Positions 1 to 5,873 of a DNA stretch of 22,760 nucleotides are shown piece after piece (position 1 is the first letter of the stretch; every line of letters begins with the position of its first letter). Source of the DNA: JBGUVL01 sp045134375 (lineage in GTDB: Bacteria; Bacillota_I; Bacilli_A; Erysipelotrichales; Erysipelotrichaceae); the NCBI GenBank assembly GCA_045134375.1, contig JBGUVL010000030.1, positions 1-22,760 on the forward strand. Direction: 5' to 3'. The notes beneath the pieces are model-generated. The model searched no databases and was not told where the DNA came from. It saw only the letters and a list, made by a program, of their open reading frames with translations. Position numbers and translations under genes: made by a program.

Positions 1-334
<334 letters not shown>

Positions 335-364
335 AGGAAAAGAGAATGGAGCTGTTATTCAGTT

Positions 365-387
365 TTGAGAGATCGAAGATCTTTCAA
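365..387 (+). other. Hairpin in the 23S-5S spacer
   Basis: TTGAGAGATC (365-374) and GATCTTTCAA (378-387) form a 10-bp stem with one G-U pair and a GAA loop, inside the roughly 60-nt spacer between 23S and 5S. It has no U-tract after it, so it is not an obvious terminator. A role in rRNA processing is inferred from its position. Confidence 0.6.
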
Positions 388-394
388 GAAAAGG

Positions 395-509
395 ATCTGG
401 TGATGAAGGCAAAGTGGACACACCTGTACCCATACCGAACACAGAAGTTAAGCACTTTAACGGCGACAATAGCTGGGCGTGCCCCAGTGAAGATAGCAAA
501 TCGCCAGGT
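395..509 (+). rRNA. 5S ribosomal RNA
   Basis: The conserved 5S core CCCATACCGAACACAGAAGT is present at about 429-448. The terminal helix I pairs CTGGTGAT (397-404) with ATCGCCAG (500-507), giving a molecule of about 115 nt, the usual size. The exact ends are estimated from this helix and could be off by a few bases. It follows the 23S directly with no tRNA in the spacer, and the operon terminator follows at once. Confidence 0.95.
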
Positions 510-512
510 AAT

Positions 513-540
513 GGACATCGCATTGCGTTGTCCTTTTTTT
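513..540 (+). terminator. rRNA operon terminator
   Basis: GGACA (513-517) pairs with TGTCC (529-533), with an inner CGC/GCG stem around an ATT loop, followed by a run of seven T. It is an intrinsic terminator directly after 5S. It shows that no tRNA cluster follows this rRNA operon. Confidence 0.9.
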
Positions 541-541
541 A

Positions 542-570
542 TTTCAATTTAAATACTGTCGTGATATAAT
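542..570 (+). promoter_or_regulatory. Promoter for the DUF4234-DUF2752 pair
   Basis: TATAAT at 565-570 is preceded by TG at 562-563 (extended -10). A weak -35, TTTCAA, lies at 542-547 with a 17-bp spacer. It lies right behind the rRNA terminator, so the pair is expected to be transcribed independently of the rRNA. Confidence 0.65.
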
Positions 571-595
571 GGCGTTATTAAAGGGAGGATTTATT

Positions 596-946
596 ATGGG
601 TGTGAAAAGAAATGTAGTAAGTTGTATTCTATTATCCATTTTTACTTGTGGATTATATGAATTGTTTGGTTGGTTACCAGGTTTGGCGAATGATTTAAAT
701 GCGATGGATTCATCAACCAAGGGACCAGATGGTGTTACTGTTATTTTATTAACTTTAATCACTTGTGGAATCTATCAGTTGTATTTCATTTATACCGCAA
801 GTAAGCGTATCTATTATATGATGGAGGATCGAAATTACCGTGCCAGTGACAATTCTTTGATTAATCTATTAGTAGCAGTGTTTGGATTTAGTATCGTAAG
901 TCTTGCGATTATGCAAAATGATCTGAACAATTGTATCGATGCATAA
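596..946 (+). CDS. DUF4234 family small membrane protein
   Basis: A 116-residue, very hydrophobic protein of unknown function. The start at 596 is chosen over an in-frame ATG at 569 because AAAGGGAGG lies 7 nt before it and because 569 falls inside the -10 box. Two copies of the DUF4234-type motif are visible: ILLSIFTCGLYELFGWLP (about residues 11-28) and LLTLITCGIYQLYFIY (about 52-67), each a membrane segment with a T-C-G-[IL]-Y turn. A third membrane segment follows near 89-106. No catalytic motif or signal peptide is seen. The gene overlaps the next one by 8 nt, so the two proteins are probably made together. The family assignment is from the motif pattern and is fairly secure; no function can be given. 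Confidence 0.85.
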   Translation: MGVKRNVVSCILLSIFTCGLYELFGWLPGLANDLNAMDSSTKGPDGVTVILLTLITCGIYQLYFIYTASKRIYYMMEDRNYRASDNSLINLLVAVFGFSIVSLAIMQNDLNNCIDA

Positions 947-1340
947 TCAAGTAAAAAAGGGGCTACCTTATTTGGTGTTGCTCCTTATTTTCGTTTTCTT
1001 TTATCGAAACTTGTGTCCATTAGAACGGATATTTGGGATTCCTTGTCCATGTTGTAATATGACAACGGCACTTTATTATCTAGTTCAGGGGAAGCTAAAG
1101 CTAGCTTGGTATTTTCATCCACTTGCATTTTTACTTCCTTTTTACCTTGTTTTCGAAATTTTGTTTTGGTTTCATTTCAAAAATTGGAACTCTATCTTAT
1201 CACGCAATCTTAGAATTGTCGTTATATTTATTTTCGTTTCTTTTTATTGCTATCGTATGCTTTTTGTTTTTCCTCACTATCCTATGGCTTATCAATATGA
1301 TAGTTTATTAGGAAGACTCCTTTCGTTACTACATCATTAA
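939..1340 (+). CDS. DUF2752 family membrane protein
   Basis: A 133-residue membrane protein of unknown function. The DUF2752 signature is clear: C-P-L-E-R-x-F-G-I-P-C-P-x-C-x-M-T (about residues 26-42) followed by the membrane-entry motif FHPLAFLLPFY (about 59-69). The family usually has CPGCG; here it is CPCCN, which keeps the two cysteines of the CPxC core and adds a third. Three to four membrane segments are likely (about 10-22, 62-80, 91-107). The start at 939 lies inside the end of the DUF4234 gene (8-nt overlap) and has no strong ribosome site of its own, which points to translational coupling. The next in-frame ATG would cut off the signature. The cysteine cluster could bind a metal or form a disulfide, but this is speculation. 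Confidence 0.85.
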   Translation: MHNQVKKGLPYLVLLLIFVFFYRNLCPLERIFGIPCPCCNMTTALYYLVQGKLKLAWYFHPLAFLLPFYLVFEILFWFHFKNWNSILSRNLRIVVIFIFVSFYCYRMLFVFPHYPMAYQYDSLLGRLLSLLHH

Positions 1341-1346
1341 ATCATT

Positions 1347-1384
1347 AAAAAAGCACACCGATTTTGTTTTAAATGTGTGCTTTT
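1347..1384. terminator. Bidirectional terminator between DUF2752 and ung
   Basis: AAAAGCACAC (1349-1358) pairs with GTGTGCTTTT (1375-1384), with A-rich and T-rich flanks suitable for termination on either strand. It lies between the convergent DUF2752 and ung genes. Confidence 0.85.
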
Positions 1385-1390
1385 CATTTG

Positions 1391-2062
1391 TTAATTTTCG
1401 ATTTGCCAGTCGATGGTTGGTTCGTTATGTTGTGATAAAAAAGTATTGGTTTTAGAAAAGTGGCGACAACCAAAGAAGCCATTTCTTGCTGAAAATGGGC
1501 TTGGATGTGCACATTTTAATATCAAATGGTTGGGATTTGTGATCAATGATTCTTTCGTTTGGGCATGTCTACCCCATAATAAGAAAACAACGGGAGTTTC
1601 TTTTTCGTTCATAATGGAGATGATTTTATCAGTTAATATTTCCCATCCCTTTTTTGCGTGGGAATTTGGTTGTCCTTCGCGAACGGTTAACACAGTGTTC
1701 AACATTAAGACACCTTGATTGGCCCATTTAGTCAATTGGCCATGATTTGGGATTTGGCATCCCAAGTCGTCCTTTAATTCGATGTACATATTTTTTAATG
1801 AAGGGGGCACAGGGACTCCTTTTTTGACAGAGAAGCAAAGACCATGTGCCTGTCCGGCACCATGATAAGGATCTTGACCTAGAAGTACAACTCTTGCTTT
1901 CGGATAAGGTGTATAGCGTAAGGCATTAAAAATATCATACATATCAGGATAGATAGGATAATGTTGATATTCATAGAGGAGGAATTGTCGTAGTTTTTTA
2001 TAGTATTCTTTATTCCATTCATCGTTTAATAATGCATCCCATTCATTACCGATTAAAACCAT
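1391..2062 (-). CDS. ung: Uracil-DNA glycosylase, family 1
   Basis: This enzyme removes uracil from DNA, arising from cytosine deamination or dUTP incorporation, as the first step of base excision repair in the cytoplasm. The 223-residue length is normal for family 1. The water-activating motif GQDPYH is at residues 62-67 (Asp64 catalytic) and the DNA-intercalation motif HPSPFS is at 186-191 (His186). The uracil-binding region LMLNTVLTVREGQPNSH is around 119-135. The start at 2062 has GGAAGGAG 7 nt upstream. It is a single-gene unit, divergent from folC with about 85 bp between the starts, and shares a terminator with the convergent DUF2752 gene. Nothing unusual is seen. Assignment is very secure. 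Confidence 0.97.
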   Translation of the reverse strand: MVLIGNEWDALLNDEWNKEYYKKLRQFLLYEYQHYPIYPDMYDIFNALRYTPYPKARVVLLGQDPYHGAGQAHGLCFSVKKGVPVPPSLKNMYIELKDDLGCQIPNHGQLTKWANQGVLMLNTVLTVREGQPNSHAKKGWEILTDKIISIMNEKETPVVFLLWGRHAQTKESLITNPNHLILKCAHPSPFSARNGFFGCRHFSKTNTFLSQHNEPTIDWQIEN

Positions 2063-2090
2063 AATGATTCTCCTTCCTTATGTGTTTTTA

Positions 2091-2119
2091 TTGTAGCACA
2101 GATTAGAATATTATATAAT
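2091..2119 (+). promoter_or_regulatory. folC promoter
   Basis: TTGTAG (2091-2096), 17-bp spacer, TATAAT (2114-2119). The -10 box covers the in-frame ATG at 2118, which therefore cannot be the folC start. On the other strand a TACAAT hexamer near 2090-2095 may be the -10 of ung. Confidence 0.75.
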
Positions 2120-2147
2120 GAAAAACATATATAGGGAGGAATCATGG

Positions 2148-3377
2148 ATGATGAAATTTAGTAATTCCTATGAAGTAATTGCAAAAATCGAACAGAAAAA
2201 AAGAAATGGGATTGCCTTACGTCAGTTAAAGCAATTCATGGCATCAATAGGAAATCCACAAAACCAATTACAATGCATTCATATTGGAGGTACAAATGGT
2301 AAAGGGAGTACTTGCAATGCGATTGCTCATATTTTAATGGAAGCTGGATATCGTGTGGGTATGTTTACATCGCCGTATTTGGAAACGCATCACGATCGGA
2401 TACGTATCAATGATGTATTTATTGACGATCAAAGCATTGTTGATTATGCGAATATATATTATGAACAATGGGTTAACTATGATTTGAGCATGTTCGAAAT
2501 TGATATGTTTATCGCAACGCAATATTTCGTTGACCATAAAGTTGATTATGCGATATTTGAAGTAGGGCTAGGGGGAGAACAGGACGCAACCAATATCATT
2601 ACTCCATTGGTTAGTGCGATTACTAACATTGGGATGGATCATATGGAATATTTAGGAAATGATTATGTTTCGATTGCCGCTGCAAAAGCAGGAATTATTA
2701 AAGAAAAAGTGCCTTTTCTTACCATGGAAACAAAACAGGAATGTTGTGCGCTATTGAAAAAACGATGCGAAGAAAAGAGGACTCCATTTTCAATCGTTGA
2801 GAAACCTAGTGGAGTTCGTGTGGATGATTGTTTACATTTTGATTTCCGTGGTTATCAAGATGTAAGACAACCAACACTAGCGAGCTATCAAGCAGAAAAT
2901 TCCGCCTTGGCAATTGCGATTGTGGAAACATTGATTGAAAATAAAAAAGTGAAGGTCAATGAAGTACAGATTCGTGCTGGTATTCAGTCCTCACTTTGGA
3001 AAGGTCGTTTTGAAAAAATACGAGAAACCCCATTGGTAGTGATTGATGGTGCTCACAATAACGAAGGGATGGATGCGTTAGTAAAAGCTTGTGCTCCTTT
3101 TTCTACCATTCATGTGCTTTATACCGCATTGAAAGATAAACCCAATCATGAAATGTTAGAAAAATTGTTGTGCATCAGTGAAGATGTTACCGTAACTGAA
3201 TTTGATTTTTATCGCGCAGAAAAAGCAGAAATCATTGCTGGTGATTGTAAGGTAAAGGTGGAAAAAGATTATCAAAAAGCCATTCATGAAATCATGCAGA
3301 GAACGAAAGAAAATGAGCTGTTTTTAATTTGTGGCTCGCTGTATTTTATCTCTCAAGTAAGAGCGTATTTGAAATAA
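2148..3377 (+). CDS. folC: Folylpolyglutamate synthase / dihydrofolate synthase
   Basis: An ATP-dependent Mur-ligase-like cytoplasmic enzyme that adds glutamate to folates (and in many bacteria to dihydropteroate), which retains them in the cell. The start at 2148 is preferred to 2118 because the TATAAT box overlaps 2118 and GGGAGGA lies 7 nt before 2148; the adjacent ATG at 2151 is also possible. The product is about 409 residues, normal for FolC. The P-loop GGTNGKGST is at residues 47-55, the VGLGGEQDATN substrate/metal region is at about 138-148, and the C-terminal ligase domain contains VIDGAHNNEGM near 298-308. Neighbouring folT suggests a local folate theme, though the two are on opposite strands and separately controlled. 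Whether it also has dihydrofolate synthase activity cannot be told from the sequence. Confidence 0.95.
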   Translation: MMKFSNSYEVIAKIEQKKRNGIALRQLKQFMASIGNPQNQLQCIHIGGTNGKGSTCNAIAHILMEAGYRVGMFTSPYLETHHDRIRINDVFIDDQSIVDYANIYYEQWVNYDLSMFEIDMFIATQYFVDHKVDYAIFEVGLGGEQDATNIITPLVSAITNIGMDHMEYLGNDYVSIAAAKAGIIKEKVPFLTMETKQECCALLKKRCEEKRTPFSIVEKPSGVRVDDCLHFDFRGYQDVRQPTLASYQAENSALAIAIVETLIENKKVKVNEVQIRAGIQSSLWKGRFEKIRETPLVVIDGAHNNEGMDALVKACAPFSTIHVLYTALKDKPNHEMLEKLLCISEDVTVTEFDFYRAEKAEIIAGDCKVKVEKDYQKAIHEIMQRTKENELFLICGSLYFISQVRAYLK

Positions 3378-3378
3378 C

Positions 3379-3430
3379 AAAAAACGGTCAGCATGCTTGG
3401 ATTCCCAGGATGTTAACCGTTTTTTTTTTT
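3379..3430. terminator. Bidirectional terminator between folC and csp
   Basis: A long imperfect hairpin: AACGGT (3383-3388) pairs with ACCGTT (3416-3421), with further pairs inward to TTGG/CCCA near 3397-3407. It is flanked by A and T runs on the two sides. It serves the convergent folC and csp genes. Confidence 0.88.
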
Positions 3431-3431
3431 G

Positions 3432-3632
3432 TTATAGAGCCGTTACATTAGTTGCTTGAGGGCCACGTTCTCCTTCTACTACATCATATGAAACGTTCGC
3501 GCCATCTTCTAAGGTTTTGTATCCTTCTGAATTGATTGCGGAATAATGAACGAAGATGTCTTTTCCATCTTCTCCAGTAATGAATCCATAACCTTTTTCC
3601 GCGTTGAAGAATTTTACTTTTCCTGTGTGCAT
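3432..3632 (-). CDS. csp: Cold-shock-domain RNA chaperone
   Basis: A 66-residue single-domain CspA-type protein that binds single-stranded RNA and DNA, melting RNA structure in the cytoplasm. RNP1 is KGYGFI (residues 13-18) and RNP2 is DIFVHY (25-30), both intact, with aromatic residues at the expected nucleic-acid-contacting positions. The length is typical. The start at 3632 has AAAAGGAGG about 8 nt upstream. The gene has its own strong promoter and an unusually long leader of about 140 nt with a large inverted repeat, as is common for cold-inducible csp genes. It lies just downstream of folT on the same strand. The family is certain; whether this paralogue is cold-induced is inference. Confidence 0.96.
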   Translation of the reverse strand: MHTGKVKFFNAEKGYGFITGEDGKDIFVHYSAINSEGYKTLEDGANVSYDVVEGERGPQATNVTAL

Positions 3633-3775
3633 TGGTGTACCTCCTTTTTATAGAAGATATCCTTATGAGCAAAATAAAAATCACATTAAGATGCTAGATA
3701 AGGAATAACTATAATTTTCTTAATATGATTTTTGTTCAAAAAAATATTATATGAAACTATATTTATTATCTTCGT
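3633..3775 (-). promoter_or_regulatory. Long structured 5' leader of the cold-shock gene
   Basis: From the predicted start site (about 3775) to the csp ATG is about 140 nt without an obvious gene. In the transcript, AAAAATCATATTAAGA (3733-3718) can pair with TCTTAATGTGATTTTT (3691-3676), a 16-bp stem with one G-U pair and a 26-nt loop. It resembles in layout the temperature-sensing leaders of known cspA mRNAs, but no sequence homology to them is claimed. Confidence 0.65.
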
Positions 3776-3781
3776 ATTTTC

Positions 3782-3810
3782 ATTATCTCATGTTTTGAAA
3801 GTAAAGTCAA
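3782..3810 (-). promoter_or_regulatory. csp promoter
   Basis: On the minus strand TTGACT (3810-3805), 17-bp spacer, GATAAT (3787-3782), with TG one base before the -10. This is near consensus. The -35 begins only 5 nt beyond the folT stop codon, and no terminator separates the two. Confidence 0.85.
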
Positions 3811-3815
3811 AATAT

Positions 3816-4349
3816 TTATGGTTTTCGTATTTTCTGAAGGGATGTTAAAAGCAGGTATAGCAATGCACAATTAATTGGGAATTTAATTAATTGGGTCGTG
3901 ACGCGAGCAAAAAACAATGCGATAAATCCTTTGCCGTAGAGAATGTGTAGCCAAAGAGGGGTCAACCCCATATTGACAATTAACAAAACACACAGTTCAG
4001 CAAGAATAACCTTTTTTAATGTAATCTTTTGCTGATAGAAAAAGATACCATAAATAAAGGCAATGACGAATTCGTTGATCGCAAATCCTGGAAAATAAGG
4101 GCCGCTTGGACGTAGCAAATACTCAATGGTATCGGCAATTACACCGGTAATTCCACTAAGTACGGGACCATAATACATAGCCGTGGCTCCGACAACGATG
4201 CCAGAAAATCCAATTTCTAAGATATTGGATACACTAATGGTAAATTGTGCAATCACTGCTTTTACTGCGGTTAGCATTGCACAACCGGAAAGAGAGGTAA
4301 CTTTTTTGATTTCTTTGCTACTCTCTTTGATTTGTGATACAGATAACAT
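3816..4349 (-). CDS. folT: ECF transporter folate-binding S component
   Basis: A 177-residue integral membrane protein that binds folate outside the cell and delivers it via the shared ECF energizing module (EcfA, EcfA', EcfT), which is not in this window. Five to six membrane segments are visible. The FolT-type segment LRPSGPYFPGFAINEF lies at about residues 79-94, and near the C-terminus R-V-T-T-Q-L-I-K-F-P matches the family pattern. The start at 4349 is chosen because AAAAGGAGG lies 8 nt upstream; an in-frame ATG at 4370 would put the ribosome site inside the coding region. Expression should be controlled by the THF riboswitch and by the hairpin that masks the ribosome site. The riboswitch makes folate the likely substrate rather than another vitamin. 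Confidence 0.92.
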   Translation of the reverse strand: MLSVSQIKESSKEIKKVTSLSGCAMLTAVKAVIAQFTISVSNILEIGFSGIVVGATAMYYGPVLSGITGVIADTIEYLLRPSGPYFPGFAINEFVIAFIYGIFFYQQKITLKKVILAELCVLLIVNMGLTPLWLHILYGKGFIALFFARVTTQLIKFPINCALLYLLLTSLQKIRKP

Positions 4350-4357
4350 AATAAAAA

Positions 4358-4390
4358 CCTCCTTTTCCATATTGCATTAGGAAAAAGAGG
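4358..4390 (-). promoter_or_regulatory. Shine-Dalgarno-sequestering hairpin of folT
   Basis: In the transcript CCTCTTTTTCC (4390-4380) pairs over all 11 positions with GGAAAAGGAGG (4368-4358), with one G-U pair and an 11-nt loop. The 3' arm is the folT ribosome-binding site, so the hairpin would block translation. The loop contains ATGCAA (4376-4371), complementary to TTGCAT in the riboswitch P1 3' strand (4409-4404), which suggests a mutually exclusive switch. Confidence 0.75.
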
Positions 4391-4403
4391 ATACTTTTTT
4401 CTT

Positions 4404-4507
4404 ATGCAACAGCGGGATGCGAAATATACACCGCAAGCATTGCTTTTCGCCCGACTGTCAACTCCCTGTACAGTTGGTACTTAACGCGTATATTTCTACT
4501 CTGTAAC
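4404..4507 (-). promoter_or_regulatory. THF riboswitch (folT leader type)
   Basis: The minus strand carries the conserved AGAGTAGA and CGCGTTAAGT elements of the tetrahydrofolate riboswitch. P1 pairs GTTACAG with CTGTTGC. P2 pairs AAATATAC (4495-4488) with GTATATTT (4429-4422) over 8 bp. P3 is CAACT/AGTTG. The P3 loop GGGA (4466-4463) can form the long-range pseudoknot with TCCC (4417-4414). The conserved GCGGTG precedes the P2 3' strand. All diagnostic parts are present and it lies directly upstream of folT. Confidence 0.93.
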
Positions 4508-4514
4508 GACTTTT

Positions 4515-4542
4515 ATTATAAGAGGAAATGAAAAAAAGTCAA
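4515..4542 (-). promoter_or_regulatory. folT promoter
   Basis: On the minus strand TTGACT (4542-4537), 16-bp spacer, TATAAT (4520-4515), placing the transcript start just before the riboswitch. AACGAC (4550-4545) and GTCGTT (4510-4505) form an inverted repeat flanking the promoter, which may be chance. Confidence 0.82.
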
Positions 4543-4604
4543 TAGTCGTTAAATATTGAATAAAAGTGCATTTAATTTCTGATAAATGACAAAAACGAGG
4601 AAGT

Positions 4605-4619
4605 TGGAAAGCGTTTTCG
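4605..4619 (+). promoter_or_regulatory. cre-like CcpA site upstream of pta
   Basis: TGGAAAGCGTTTTCG contains the dyad GAAAGCGTTTTC and matches the catabolite-responsive element core GAAARCGYTTTC. It is centred near -45 to -50 relative to the predicted pta start site, just before the -35. In B. subtilis CcpA activates pta and ackA from upstream cre sites; the same role here is inferred. Confidence 0.7.
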
Positions 4620-4621
4620 TA

Positions 4622-4650
4622 TTTTCATTCTTTCAAAATAGGAGTATAAT
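4622..4650 (+). promoter_or_regulatory. pta promoter
   Basis: A good -10 TATAAT (4645-4650) and a poor -35 TTTTCA (4622-4627) with a 17-bp spacer. A weak -35 next to an upstream cre fits an activator-dependent promoter. Confidence 0.65.
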
Positions 4651-4683
4651 TTTTAATAGAGTGAAAGAAAGGATTTATGAAAT

Positions 4684-5652
4684 ATGTTAAAAGCAATGTT
4701 AGAAAGAATAGAAGGAAAACATACAAAAATTGTATTTCCAGAAGGAAGTGAACCAAGAGTTCTAAATGCGGCAGCGAAATTGAATGGAGAAAAAATTTTG
4801 GATCCGATTCTTTTGGGGGATCCAGAGGAAATTAAAGCGGCTGCTTTGAAACAGGGAGCTAATATCGAAGGAATTGAAATTATTGATCCAGCAACCTACG
4901 AAGAAATGGACGCTATGGTTCAGCGAATGGTAGAGTTACGAAAAGGAAAAATGGACGCGGATGCTTGTCGTAATGCATTGACAAAAACGAATTACTTTGG
5001 GACGATGTTGGTAGCGATGGGAAAAGCGGATGGTTTAGTTGGTGGGGCCACTTATTCAACAGCGGATACCGTACGTCCTGCTTTGCAATTGGTAAAAACA
5101 AGACCAGGATCTCATATTGTATCCAGTGCTTTTATATTAGTTCGCAACAATGAGAGATTGGTTATGTCGGATTGTGCGATCAATATTATGCCAAGTGAAG
5201 ACGATATTGTAGAAATCGCATTAGAAACGGTTAAAACAGCAAGAGTATTTGGGGTGGAACCGAGAGTTGCCCTGCTTTCTTACTCTACGAAAGGCTCAGG
5301 AAAAGGAGAAGCGGTTGATAAAATGCGCAATGCAGCGGATCGTTTAAAAATGATGAATGTTGATTTCGCGGTGGAAGGTGAATTACAGTTTGACTGTGCG
5401 GTTTCCCCAGTAGTTGCAAAAACAAAAGCACCAAATTCTGAAGTCGCAGGAACTTGCAATACTTTTATTTTCCCAAATATTGAAGCGGGTAATATCGGAT
5501 ATAAAATTGCACAGCGTTTGGGTGGTTTTGAAGCAGTAGGACCTATCTTACAAGGATTAAATGCACCAATTAATGATTTAAGCCGTGGTTGTACAGCAGA
5601 AGAAGTATATAAAGTAGCAATTATTACAGCGGCACAAAAATATATTGATTAG
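4684..5652 (+). CDS. pta: Phosphate acetyltransferase
   Basis: Converts acetyl-CoA and phosphate to acetyl phosphate and CoA in the cytoplasm; acetate kinase then makes ATP, giving substrate-level energy during fermentation. The 322-residue protein is the short single-domain form typical of Bacillota, without the long N-terminal regulatory part of the E. coli enzyme. Family motifs are visible: NYFGTMLV (103-110), GGATYSTADTVRPAL (120-134) and the active-site segment NDLSRGC (297-303). The start at 4684 has AGAAAGGATTT upstream. No ackA is adjacent, so the kinase must be elsewhere. A cre-like site precedes the promoter. No clear terminator follows. A phosphate butyryltransferase is the only close alternative, and the motifs favour Pta. 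Confidence 0.95.
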   Translation: MLKAMLERIEGKHTKIVFPEGSEPRVLNAAAKLNGEKILDPILLGDPEEIKAAALKQGANIEGIEIIDPATYEEMDAMVQRMVELRKGKMDADACRNALTKTNYFGTMLVAMGKADGLVGGATYSTADTVRPALQLVKTRPGSHIVSSAFILVRNNERLVMSDCAINIMPSEDDIVEIALETVKTARVFGVEPRVALLSYSTKGSGKGEAVDKMRNAADRLKMMNVDFAVEGELQFDCAVSPVVAKTKAPNSEVAGTCNTFIFPNIEAGNIGYKIAQRLGGFEAVGPILQGLNAPINDLSRGCTAEEVYKVAIITAAQKYID

Positions 5653-5782
5653 AATCGTTTGCTCTGGAAAAGAACTGCGTTTCGAATAAAAAATTATCAT
5701 CGAATCTTCAGGGATTGTAACGATACTAGTGTTATGTAAGCCATGATTTTCATGTGAATAAAGGTCGAAACAAGAAAAAAAG

Positions 5783-5796
5783 TGTAATCGCTTACA
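5783..5796 (+). promoter_or_regulatory. cre-like CcpA site upstream of glgC
   Basis: TGTAATCGCTTACA fits the cre consensus TGWNANCGNTNWCA at every constrained position and is an almost perfect palindrome with CG at its centre. It lies about 65 bp before the predicted transcript start of glgCDA. Whether CcpA would activate or repress from this distance cannot be read from the sequence. Confidence 0.75.
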
Positions 5797-5842
5797 TAAT
5801 TTCGTCGATTCCCTAGAATTTATCTTTGAAATGGTGTATATT

Positions 5843-5848
5843 TATAAT
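5843..5848 (+). promoter_or_regulatory. -10 element of the glgCDA promoter
   Basis: TATAAT about 26 bp before glgC. No good -35 lies 16-18 bp upstream (TTATCT is the nearest), so the promoter may need an activator. The glgC ribosome site is a strong GGGGGAGG at 5861-5868. Confidence 0.55.
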
Positions 5849-5873
5849 ATAGAAATTAAAGGGGGAGGACCAA

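Noticed and set aside
346..552. 68-residue plus-strand reading frame over the 5S gene
   Set aside because: It covers the 23S-5S spacer, the whole 5S RNA and the terminator; it has no ribosome site and is a chance frame in structural RNA.
2118..2147. Upstream ATG of folC at 2118
   Set aside because: The ATG overlaps the TATAAT -10 box, so it would not be within the transcript; 2148 has the ribosome site.
4350..4370. Upstream ATG of folT at 4370
   Set aside because: It would place AAAAGGAGG inside the coding region; the start at 4349 has this site at the correct distance.
5653..5782. Terminator after pta
   Set aside because: Only weak short inverted repeats without a T tract are seen, so I did not list a terminator.
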